A stretch of DNA of 64,000 nt from positions 27,746 through 91,745 of the forward strand of contig NZ_QSUU01000012.1 of assembly GCF_003439125.1 (NCBI RefSeq), given 5' to 3'. Origin of the DNA: Collinsella sp. OM04-5 (GTDB taxonomy: Bacteria > Actinomycetota > Coriobacteriia > Coriobacteriales > Coriobacteriaceae). Under the pieces are notes generated by a model. It ran no database searches. It had not been told where the DNA came from and saw only the letters and a program-made list of their open reading frames with translations. Position numbers and translations under genes: made by a program. Positions 8,616-18,068 of this stretch are shown here, piece by piece; positions within the stretch are counted from its first letter, which is position 1, and each line of letters opens with the position of its first letter.

Positions 8616-8843
8616 CTAGGGCACAGGGTCATAACCGCCGACGTGCAGGGGATTGCAGCGAGCGATGCGCCTCACGGCAAGCCAGCAGCCTCTCAAAACA
8701 CCGTACTTCTCAATCGCCTGGATGGCGTATTGCGAGCACGTTGGGTAATAAATGCAGGCGTCAGGCAATAAGGGCGAAATAACCTGTTGATATATGCGAA
8801 TAGGAGCGATGGCAACACGTCGCAAAACGTGGTTGCTCATCAC
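8616..8843 (-). CDS. yidD: Membrane protein insertion efficiency factor YidD
   Basis: 75 residues, normal for the family. Carries the YidD motif YPTCSQYAIQAIEKYG and the downstream RCNPLHVGGYDPVP. It is thought to assist YidC. The start codon overlaps the rnpA stop by 4 bp (ATGA), so the two are translationally coupled. Confidence 0.95.
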   Translation of the reverse strand: MMSNHVLRRVAIAPIRIYQQVISPLLPDACIYYPTCSQYAIQAIEKYGVLRGCWLAVRRIARCNPLHVGGYDPVP

Positions 8844-9175
8844 TCCTCCCCGGCAACGCCGGCGCGTTTCATAAGCGAACGCAATGCATTGTCCATCTCC
8901 TGCGGCGAGGAAACCCTCGTCTTGGGAGTTGCGAACAAGATGATGTCATAACCCGCAACGGGAAATCCACAGCTGCGGGCGGCCTCGCGCATCACACGCT
9001 TAGAACGGTTGCGCACGACAGCACAACCGAGCCGTTTAGCACCAACGAAGGCGACCCTTCCGGAGTCGCCTTCGCCAACCGATTCACATATGGTCATTCG
9101 AATCAGAGGGTGATTGAAACGACGCCCCTGACTGAACACATGCTCGAAATCTTGCCGAGACTTAATAGTCTTCAT
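8840..9175 (-). CDS. rnpA: Ribonuclease P protein component
   Basis: 111 residues. Protein subunit that helps the RNase P RNA cleave tRNA 5' leaders. The RNR signature is present as GCAVVRNRSKRVMREAAR. The N-terminal RRFNHPLIRM segment matches the substrate-binding face. It lies 20 bp downstream of rpmH. Confidence 0.95.
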   Translation of the reverse strand: MKTIKSRQDFEHVFSQGRRFNHPLIRMTICESVGEGDSGRVAFVGAKRLGCAVVRNRSKRVMREAARSCGFPVAGYDIILFATPKTRVSSPQEMDNALRSLMKRAGVAGEE

Positions 9176-9195
9176 GCGAGATGTGTGTATCGCTG

Positions 9196-9330
9196 CTAGA
9201 CAGTGAGACGCTTGCGGCCCTTGGCGCGACGACGGGCGAGCACGGCACGACCACCCTTGGAGGCCATACGGGCACGGAAGCCATGGGTCTTGGCACGCTT
9301 ACGCTTATTAGGCTGATACGTACGCTTCAT
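9196..9330 (-). CDS. rpmH: 50S ribosomal protein L34
   Basis: 44 residues, highly basic, beginning [18 protein letters not shown], the standard L34 sequence. The start at 9330 is set by AGGAGG eight bases upstream; an in-frame upstream extension is not part of L34. First gene of the leftward oriC operon. Confidence 0.97.
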   Translation of the reverse strand: MKRTYQPNKRKRAKTHGFRARMASKGGRAVLARRRAKGRKRLTV

Positions 9331-9675
9331 CTTAAGTTCCTCCTGCTGCATTTCGAGTGTCCGCGGGGGCGCGGACGCAGATATAGACACGTGAGCTTGA
9401 AGATTGTAGGGAAATCAATGTTCAAATGTCAAGAAATCAAAGGTAAAAGGTTGCGCAGTTCACACGGTTCCCCCATAAGCCGAGCTCGATTTAGCGGTGC
9501 ATGGCAACTTTTCACGATATTTCATCGAGTTTTCAACAGGTCATGTTGGCAATGTTGAGAACTTTTCGTCCGTTTTCCAAAGTTTTCAACAGGTTTTGAA
9601 AAGTTGTCGAAAGATGAGAAACATTGCACGGTGAGCTACTATTTGTTCGAAACCTTTTGAAAGATTGCGAGCGGC
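9331..9675. other. rpmH to GHKL-gene intergenic region with DnaA-box-like repeats
   Basis: 345 bp without a gene, where coding strand switches from minus to plus. Two exact TTTTCAACA nonamers (9530-9538, 9583-9591) lie with related TTTTCCAAA (9573-9581) and reverse-strand TTCTCAACA (9553-9561) and TTGCCAACA (9544-9552). These resemble DnaA boxes with a changed sixth base. The same nonamer recurs downstream of dnaA. The region probably holds divergent promoters for rpmH and the GHKL-dnaA unit and part of a bipartite origin. Origin function is inferred. Confidence 0.6.
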
Positions 9676-11028
9676 ATGTCTGACGACTTTTACACCATGG
9701 TCGATTCCGGAGACCCGGCACCCGACAACGAGCACATCACCGGCGTGCGCGAAGAGCGTAAGGAAGGCGAGCAGACGACCACGCAGGCGCCAAAAGCCAT
9801 GTACGCCGCGCGCATCGCCGTCTATGACGACATGCTGTCGACACCGCGTGTGATCGTCATTGATCCGCAAGATGTCCGCACGTATTTGGAAGAGACGACC
9901 AACACCGTCTACCAGTGTATGAAAGAGCAAGGTGGCCACATCTCGCTCATGGTCATCCGCGAGATTGTCGAAAACTTTATCCACGCACACTTTGCCGAGC
10001 CCATCATCTCGATTCTGGACGGCGGAGACACCATCCGCTTTGCTGATCAAGGACCCGGCATCGACGACAAGGAGCGCGCTTTCGACTTTGGCGTTACCAG
10101 CGCAAACAGCAAGATGAAGCGCTATATCCGTGGAACCGGAGCAGGGTTTCCCATGGTGCAGGAGTATTTGGAAAACGCCGGCGGGGCCGTGTCCATCGAG
10201 GACAACATGGGCAACGGCACCGTGGTTACGGTAAGCCTGGACCCTAAACGCGTGCAGGAAATCGAACGCGCCGGCGGGCGCGGTGCTGCCGTGCGGCCCG
10301 AGACGGAGCAGCCCGCATATCCCCTGCCGGGAGCTTTTGCGCAGCAGCCCATGGCAACGCAACAGATGCAGCCCCGCGTGGGACAGATGCAGCAGCCCGG
10401 AATGCTTCCTACACAAGAGCCCCAGGCGGCGTCGATGTCGATGCCGCCAAACGTGCCAGAGGCCATGCCGCTGGCGGATCAGGATACAGCAGCAATGCAG
10501 CAGGCGACGGGGGCACCGGGTGGCCAGCAAATGGGCTATCAGCCGTACCAACAGGGATATCCATATCAGCAGATGCCGCCACTGGGGTATGGCCAGCAGT
10601 TCCCGCAGCAGTACCAGCAGGGATATCAGCAGCCGTACCAGCAGATGACGCAGCAGCAGTACAACCCCTGGGCCCAGCAGATGCCTCCGCAGCCTTACCA
10701 CCAGTGGCCTCAAAGTTTTCAACAGCAAATGCCGCCGATGCAGAGTTCTCAACAACCAGCAGCTCAAATGATGTATCCTAATGCAGCAAATCAGTATGCG
10801 CAGCCACAACCGGACGTGTTCGTAAGCGATCGCGGCAACGCCGCGCTGGGCTATCTGGCGCAAAATCAAGCGTGCGGTGCCACCGATCTGGCGAGGGCGT
10901 TTGGAAACTCGGCCCCCACTTGGTCACGCACGCTCAATGACTTGGCGCAGGCCGGCTTGGTCATCAAGCATGGCCAGAAATACCATCTGACCGAACTCGG
11001 CGCCGCTCGCGTGCGAGCTCAGAGCTAA
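9676..11028 (+). CDS. GHKL ATPase with Gln/Pro-rich linker and C-terminal winged helix, next to dnaA
   Basis: 450 residues, no family name known to me. Residues about 45-190 form a GHKL (HATPase_c) fold: N-box EIVENFIHAHF (Asn100), G1 box DQGPGI (124-129), G2 box GTGAGF (153-158). The spacing and the GFPMVQEYLENAG segment recall SpoIIAB/RsbW anti-sigma kinases. Residues about 221-380 are a low-complexity linker of Gln, Pro, Tyr and Met. Residues about 386-448 form a MarR-like winged helix (GATDLARAFG...GLVIKHGQKYHLTELG). No histidine-kinase phospho-acceptor domain and no membrane segment are seen. The gene ends 15 bp before dnaA and sits in the DnaA-box-like region, so a link to replication control is plausible but unproven. 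Confidence 0.85.
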   Translation: MSDDFYTMVDSGDPAPDNEHITGVREERKEGEQTTTQAPKAMYAARIAVYDDMLSTPRVIVIDPQDVRTYLEETTNTVYQCMKEQGGHISLMVIREIVENFIHAHFAEPIISILDGGDTIRFADQGPGIDDKERAFDFGVTSANSKMKRYIRGTGAGFPMVQEYLENAGGAVSIEDNMGNGTVVTVSLDPKRVQEIERAGGRGAAVRPETEQPAYPLPGAFAQQPMATQQMQPRVGQMQQPGMLPTQEPQAASMSMPPNVPEAMPLADQDTAAMQQATGAPGGQQMGYQPYQQGYPYQQMPPLGYGQQFPQQYQQGYQQPYQQMTQQQYNPWAQQMPPQPYHQWPQSFQQQMPPMQSSQQPAAQMMYPNAANQYAQPQPDVFVSDRGNAALGYLAQNQACGATDLARAFGNSAPTWSRTLNDLAQAGLVIKHGQKYHLTELGAARVRAQS

Positions 11029-11043
11029 AGAACGGGAGAGACA

Positions 11044-12768
11044 GTGGACGAGGAAGCAAGCATCATCCTGGGGGATGCCATCGCCTTTTGCCAGCGCGAC
11101 GGCCGAGATGCACGCCTCATCAACATGCTGGGGCAATCGCGCGCCATAAGCCTGACCGAAGATACGCTCACGATCGAGGCCCCCTCGCGCTTTGCCATCG
11201 CGCAGCTCAAAAAGCATCAGCCGACCATTGAGGCCTATCTGGAAGAAATCGCCTTTGCACCGATCGCGCTCGACATCGTGGCACCGCAAGGCGCCGCGAC
11301 GGAATCCGCTGCCGCGACGGCGCCTGCCACGGCTCCCGCAGCTTCCCCGGCGGTGCCGGCCTCCGCAGGCGACGTGCCGACAATCGAGCACCAGCACAGC
11401 GATGTTTCCCGTGAAACCATGGCACCGTTGCCGACCGCGGCGGCGACGTCAACGAACGCACCCGTCACGCACATGCCCATCGCTCACGACGCAACGACGG
11501 GCGCGGATTCGGGCATTGCAATCAAGAACACGCTCTCGGCCGATGATTTTCGCCGCATGATGAACCAGATGAAGGGCGGAGCGCCAACTAAATCCACGCA
11601 AGCTGCGACCCCCGCTTCACCCATGCCAGCACCGACCGCGCCGGCCGAACAGAATACGGATGGAGCCCCGCTCGCCGCGAACTCAAAATTTACCTTTGAG
11701 AACTTTGTCTACGGCCCCGAGAACAGCCATGCCTATCGCTCGGCACTCAAGTTTGCCGCCCTCGCGGACGAGCGGGGCACGTGCACATCACTGTTCATCT
11801 ACGGCAAATCGGGCCTGGGCAAGACGCACCTGCTGCTTGCCATCAAAAACGAGCTCGCCGAAAAGTTGCCCGAGATCAAGGTCAAGTATGCCAACTCCCA
11901 GGCATATCTGGACGACCTGATGACCGAGTTCGACCGCCAAAAGAAGAGCAACGCCCCCATCATGCAGGCGTACCACGGCGTGGACGTGCTCATCATCGAC
12001 GACATCCAAAACATCATCGGCAAGCGCGCGAGCGTGGACTACTTTTTCCAGCTCATGGACGAGTTCATCCGCAACAACAAGAAGGTCGTCATCGCGGCAG
12101 ACCGCGCCCCCAAGGACCTGAGCATGGACGAGCGTCTAACCAGCCGCTTCAACGCCGGCATGCTCTGCCTGGTCGCAGAGCCCAGCTACGAAATGAAATA
12201 CAAGATCTTGCAGCGCTATTACGAGAACACCATCGTCGCCGCTCCCGAGGCAGGCGACGACTCGCTGCTGGCGGCCTATGGGGGCGACGGCGGGCACCTA
12301 ACCGACGAGCACTTTAAACACATGGCCGAGGTCTCGGGCACCAACATCCGCGAACTCGAGAGCTTTTGCGAGCGCTGCGCCGGCGAGGCGGGCGACCGCG
12401 AGCGCGAGGGCGGGGAGCTCACCTTTGACGATATCGACGCCATCGCCAGCCAGTACTTTGACACATCGGCCAAAAAGATCAACGTCCAGACGGTTCAGTC
12501 CGTCATCGAAGAGCAGTACGGCGTGACGCACGAGGAGCTCATCGGCCCGCGTCGCAACGCCAATATCGCCAAAGCACGCCATATCGCTATCTACCTGGCC
12601 ATCGAGATGTGCGAGATGACGACCACGGCGGTGGGCGCCGAATTTGGCAACCGCAACCACTCGACCGTCAGCACGAGTTACAAAAAGGTCCAGAAGATGA
12701 TCCAGGAAGACCGCACCGTCACCGAAGACCTCAAGTCGCTGCGCGATAAAATTACACTGCGCTCGTAG
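11044..12768 (+). CDS. dnaA: Chromosomal replication initiator protein DnaA (divergent)
   Basis: 574 residues, longer than the usual 440-520. Domain I is residues about 1-85. Domain II (about 85-215) is a long Ala/Pro/Thr-rich linker. The AAA+ domain begins near residue 216 (FTFENFVYGPEN) with Walker A GKSGLGKTHL, where most DnaA have GGVGLGKTHL, and Walker B VLIIDDIQ. Domain IV ends with EFGNRNHSTV; E. coli has GGRDHTTV, so the base-reading Asp is Asn538 here. The start is GTG behind GGGAG. It lies 15 bp after the GHKL gene and 238 bp before dnaN. Confidence 0.95.
   Translation: MDEEASIILGDAIAFCQRDGRDARLINMLGQSRAISLTEDTLTIEAPSRFAIAQLKKHQPTIEAYLEEIAFAPIALDIVAPQGAATESAAATAPATAPAASPAVPASAGDVPTIEHQHSDVSRETMAPLPTAAATSTNAPVTHMPIAHDATTGADSGIAIKNTLSADDFRRMMNQMKGGAPTKSTQAATPASPMPAPTAPAEQNTDGAPLAANSKFTFENFVYGPENSHAYRSALKFAALADERGTCTSLFIYGKSGLGKTHLLLAIKNELAEKLPEIKVKYANSQAYLDDLMTEFDRQKKSNAPIMQAYHGVDVLIIDDIQNIIGKRASVDYFFQLMDEFIRNNKKVVIAADRAPKDLSMDERLTSRFNAGMLCLVAEPSYEMKYKILQRYYENTIVAAPEAGDDSLLAAYGGDGGHLTDEHFKHMAEVSGTNIRELESFCERCAGEAGDREREGGELTFDDIDAIASQYFDTSAKKINVQTVQSVIEEQYGVTHEELIGPRRNANIAKARHIAIYLAIEMCEMTTTAVGAEFGNRNHSTVSTSYKKVQKMIQEDRTVTEDLKSLRDKITLRS
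11403..11418. promoter_or_regulatory. Degenerate parS-like site inside dnaA
   Basis: TGTTTCCCGTGAAACC, two mismatches to the perfect parS sites at 6311 and 6350, lies within the domain II linker codons. The match could be chance. Confidence 0.4.
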
Positions 12769-13006
12769 GGAAATAGAGACACCTGTTGAAAACTTGTCGA
12801 AACCACGGGCATAAGGTGTCTAAAACCCAACCCGCGGTGATGAAAAGTTTTGCGCAGGTTTTGAACGTGGAAAACCACCCCTGTTGCACACAGGTTGCTG
12901 TCGATTCTCTTTCTTGGTCTGACCTGCGTCTTTGGGAGTAATCAACAGTTTCGTCAGTGCTATTACTATTATTAAGATATTTATATCTATAGAAAGGTAT
13001 TAAAAG
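12769..13006. other. Candidate oriC between dnaA and dnaN
   Basis: Non-coding. Contains reverse-strand TTTTCAACA (12784-12792), reverse-strand TTTTCCACG (12866-12874), reverse-strand TGTGCAACA (12882-12890) and forward TAATCAACA (12938-12946). A very AT-rich block at about 12960-13004 just before dnaN looks like a DNA unwinding element. This is the usual oriC position in many Gram-positive bacteria. Inferred, not proven. Confidence 0.65.
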
Positions 13007-14110
13007 ATGAAGTTCACCGTCAGCCAGAGCTCGCTTACACAAGCCATCGGCGTCGTTATGAAGGGTGTCGCTTCGGCATCCACCCTTCCCATCCTGTCGG
13101 GCGTGCTCGTTAAGGCCCAAGACGGCATCTTGGAATTCCAGACCTCTAACTACACTATCTCGATCCGTCATCGCATCGCGGCGCATGTCGAAGAAGAGGG
13201 CGAGATGGTTATCCCCTGTAAGGTGCTCTCCAATATCACCAAGACCCTCCCCGATGCCCCGGTCACCTTTGAGCTGTCCGAGCGCCAGGTGCTGATTGGT
13301 TGCGAGAAGAGCTCTTTTAGGCTGAACACGCTCGATGCCAATGACTTCCCCGAGTTTCCGGCCTATGCCATCGAGAGTGCCGTGGAGCTGCCGACCGATG
13401 TCTTGTCCGAAATGGTCGGCCGCGTGTGGCGCGTCACCTCGACCGACAAGGCTCGCCCCATCCTGGGCGGCGTGCACATGAAGGTCGAGAACAACACCGT
13501 ACGCCTGGTGGCGACCGATTCCTTCCGCTTGGCCGTGTGCGATACGCAGGTCGAGACCTCGACCCTCGAGGGCTCCTTTGAGCTCAACGTTCCGGCTGAC
13601 GCCTTTAACGACGCGCTGAACATCATGGCCAGCCAAGCGACCATCATGATCGGCGCTACCGACACCCAGGTCGTCTTCGAGGCCGGCAACACCACCTACG
13701 TGTCGCGTCGCATCGAGGGCGTGTACCCCAACTACAAGCAGCTCATCCCCGATTCGTGCGTGACGAGCGTCAAGATCGACGTCGCCGCCTTTAACGCCGC
13801 CCTCAAGCGCGTGGCCGTCATCGCGAGCGCCAACCCCGCCGTCAAGTTCGAGATCGATGTCGAGAACGGGCAGATGGGCCTGTCCTCCATTTCCAATGAC
13901 CAGGACCTTGCGCAGGAGACGATCGATGTCGAGGCCGAGGGCGAGTCGGGTACCATCGCCTTCAACTACCACTACATCTTCGGCTGCCTCAATGCCCTGT
14001 CCAAGGAGAAGGAGATCACGCTGGAGCTCAAGAGCTACTCGCAGGCGGGCATCTTTAAGTCCTACGACAAGATCAACTACCTGTACCTGGTCATGCCGGT
14101 CCGCATCTAG
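13007..14110 (+). CDS. dnaN: DNA polymerase III subunit beta (sliding clamp)
   Basis: 367 residues. Ring-forming clamp that tethers polymerases to DNA. It starts MKFTVSQSSLTQAIGVV, shows the three-domain clamp pattern and ends with KINYLYLVMPVRI, the typical C-terminus lining the client-binding pocket. The ATG follows GAAAGG. It begins right after the AT-rich block and ends 9 bp before recF. Confidence 0.97.
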   Translation: MKFTVSQSSLTQAIGVVMKGVASASTLPILSGVLVKAQDGILEFQTSNYTISIRHRIAAHVEEEGEMVIPCKVLSNITKTLPDAPVTFELSERQVLIGCEKSSFRLNTLDANDFPEFPAYAIESAVELPTDVLSEMVGRVWRVTSTDKARPILGGVHMKVENNTVRLVATDSFRLAVCDTQVETSTLEGSFELNVPADAFNDALNIMASQATIMIGATDTQVVFEAGNTTYVSRRIEGVYPNYKQLIPDSCVTSVKIDVAAFNAALKRVAVIASANPAVKFEIDVENGQMGLSSISNDQDLAQETIDVEAEGESGTIAFNYHYIFGCLNALSKEKEITLELKSYSQAGIFKSYDKINYLYLVMPVRI

Positions 14111-14119
14111 CGCTGCGCC

Positions 14120-15226
14120 ATGACCATGTTCGCCCGCGATCTTTCCGTCGCGCACTACCGCAGCTTCGATAGCTATCACCTTGCCCTGGACGAGGGCGTG
14201 ACGATACTTGCGGGACCCAACGCGGCGGGAAAGACCAATCTCATAGAGGCGCTGCAGCTGCTGACGAGCGGCGCCTCGTTTAGGCATCCGACCGCAGCCG
14301 AGCTCGTCCATGACGGCGTGGGCTCGTGCAAGATCGAGCTGAGGCTCGAGGGCGACGGCCGCGTGCTTGATATGGGATTGAGCGCGGAGGACGGTAAGCG
14401 CTCGTTTAGCCGCAACGGCAAGAGATGCTCTGCCGCCGGTGTGCGCGGGGTTCTTCCGAGCGTGCTGTTTTGCCCCGACCATCTGGACATGGTTAAGCGT
14501 GGCGCCAGTGTGCGCCGCGCCGCCCTCGATGACTTTGGCATGCAACTGAGCGCACGCTATGCCGATCTTGCGAGCACCTATGGGCGCTGCGTGACCCAGC
14601 GTAACGCCTTGCTCAAGGAGACCTGGTGCTGCCGCGAGATGCTCGGCGCGTGGAACGATTCGATTGCCCGCGCGGGCTCGGCCCTGCTCGTGCACCGGTT
14701 GGCTCTGCTCGACCGGCTGGCGGGCCATGTGCACACTGCCTACGGGCAAGTAGCGTCAGGTGAGGCCGCCAACGTGACCTATGCGTCCACGCTGGGGGCT
14801 TTGCCCCAGGTCGAGGATCGCGAAGAGCTGAAGGGTTGGGCGTACGAGCGCATGCTGGCCGCCCTTGACGAGCATGCCGACGAGGAAATTCGCCGCGGCG
14901 TGACGTTGGTGGGACCGCATCGCGACGAGATTGAGTTTACCGTGGCGGGTCGCTCCGCCCGTTCATTTGCCAGCCAAGGACAGCAGCGCACGCTGGTGCT
15001 GTCCTGGAAGGTGGCCGAGGTTGCCGTGGCTCGCGATGTCCTGGGCACCGCCCCACTGCTGCTTTTGGACGACGTGATGAGCGAGCTCGACGGCGAGCGT
15101 CGCGGCGCTTTCCTGCGGCTGATTGGCGATGATATCCAGACGGTCATAACTACGACCAACCTGGGGTACTTTACCGATGACCTGCTTGATCGAGCCAAGG
15201 TGGTGAGCATGGGTGAGACGTGCTAA
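14120..15226 (+). CDS. recF: DNA replication and repair protein RecF
   Basis: 368 residues. SMC-like ATPase that helps load RecA at gaps. Walker A is GPNAAGKTNLIEALQLL near residue 32, the signature is FASQGQQRTLVLSWK, and Walker B is LLLLDDVMSELD. Gene order dnaN-recF is standard. The last 14 bp overlap the following DciA-like gene. Confidence 0.96.
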   Translation: MTMFARDLSVAHYRSFDSYHLALDEGVTILAGPNAAGKTNLIEALQLLTSGASFRHPTAAELVHDGVGSCKIELRLEGDGRVLDMGLSAEDGKRSFSRNGKRCSAAGVRGVLPSVLFCPDHLDMVKRGASVRRAALDDFGMQLSARYADLASTYGRCVTQRNALLKETWCCREMLGAWNDSIARAGSALLVHRLALLDRLAGHVHTAYGQVASGEAANVTYASTLGALPQVEDREELKGWAYERMLAALDEHADEEIRRGVTLVGPHRDEIEFTVAGRSARSFASQGQQRTLVLSWKVAEVAVARDVLGTAPLLLLDDVMSELDGERRGAFLRLIGDDIQTVITTTNLGYFTDDLLDRAKVVSMGETC

Positions 15227-15776
15227 TTACGAGCGCGAGAGCGAGACAGTCGCCTTCAGCGGGTTTTTGAACGCAGAGCGCCAGCGCATCCTGGCGGCTG
15301 CAACGCCTAAGCGCCGTGCGCAGATGGAGGCCGCCGAGGAGTCGCGCACGGTCTATCGCGCCTGGAACGCGGTGTGCTCGGGCACGCGCGAGGGGCGGCA
15401 TGTGACGGGACTGCGCTACCTGCCCGAGTCCAATGAGCTGCTGGTGTATCTCGACTCGCCCTCGTGGACGCAGGAAATGACGCTGTTGCGCGAGATCATC
15501 CGCGCGCGCATGGAGCGCGCCGGTGCGCATGTGGACGGCCTGGTGTTCAAAACCACCGCGCCCGGTCACACGCCGCCCGCCGCCAAGGAGCGCCTGCGCC
15601 CGGCGACGACCGAGCGCCCGCCGGCCCCGCACGCCGACCTAAGTGAGGCCGAGTGCACCGAGATCGAGCGCCAGGTGGCGCCCATCGAAGACCAAAAACT
15701 GCGCGAGGCCCTCGAGAATGCCATGAGAGCCAGTGCCGAGTGGGCCAAGGGCGTGCAAAGCAAAAAAGAGCCTTAA
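15213..15776 (+). CDS. DUF721/DciA-like protein
   Basis: 187 residues. The middle (about residues 45-110) fits the DUF721/DciA fold: VYRAWNAVCSG, then LRYLPESNELLVYLDSPSWTQEMTLLREII. DciA homologues help load the replicative helicase DnaB, and this position between recF and gyrB is typical in Actinobacteria. The C-terminal third is Pro/Glu-rich and probably unstructured. The start is GTG, overlapping recF by 14 bp. A terminator follows at 15805. Confidence 0.8.
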   Translation: MRRANYERESETVAFSGFLNAERQRILAAATPKRRAQMEAAEESRTVYRAWNAVCSGTREGRHVTGLRYLPESNELLVYLDSPSWTQEMTLLREIIRARMERAGAHVDGLVFKTTAPGHTPPAAKERLRPATTERPPAPHADLSEAECTEIERQVAPIEDQKLREALENAMRASAEWAKGVQSKKEP

Positions 15777-15804
15777 ATCGCATCTGGTGGCCTTGTAGAG
15801 CCAA

Positions 15805-15832
15805 ATACCCTCGGTCCCGAGGGTATTTTTTT
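15805..15832 (+). terminator. Terminator before gyrB
   Basis: ATACCCTCGG pairs with CCGAGGGTAT around a tight loop, then a T-tract. It closes the dnaA-dnaN-recF-DciA unit. Confidence 0.88.
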
Positions 15833-15839
15833 ACGATAA

Positions 15840-17912
<2,073 letters not shown>

Positions 17913-17947
17913 CCTGTTCGGCTTTCCCAGCCACCGCACCTTCGCCC

Positions 17948-17990
17948 TCAATCGTCGGTCGCGTACCCAAGTACGCTTCCCTCCTCTTTC
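17948..17990. repeat. 43-bp intergenic repeat, copy A
   Basis: Matches 39 of 43 bases with the copy at 35045-35087. The centre is GCGTAC-CCAA-GTACGC, a palindrome. The flanks (about 17916-18024) form an imperfect hairpin: GGCTTTCCCAG and CCGCA on the left, TGCGG and CTGGAAAAGCC on the right. It lies between gyrB and gyrA. Confidence 0.75.
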
Positions 17991-18068
17991 GAGCGAATCT
18001 GCGGCACCTGGAAAAGCCGTCTCCGTGGCAGGATGATTAATGGACCACGCAAACCATGAGGAGGTAAC

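Noticed and set aside
12752-14749. A 665-codon open frame antisense to dnaN and recF
   Set aside because: Shadow of two conserved genes, with low-complexity His/Gly/Leu/Arg-rich content typical of reverse-strand translation.
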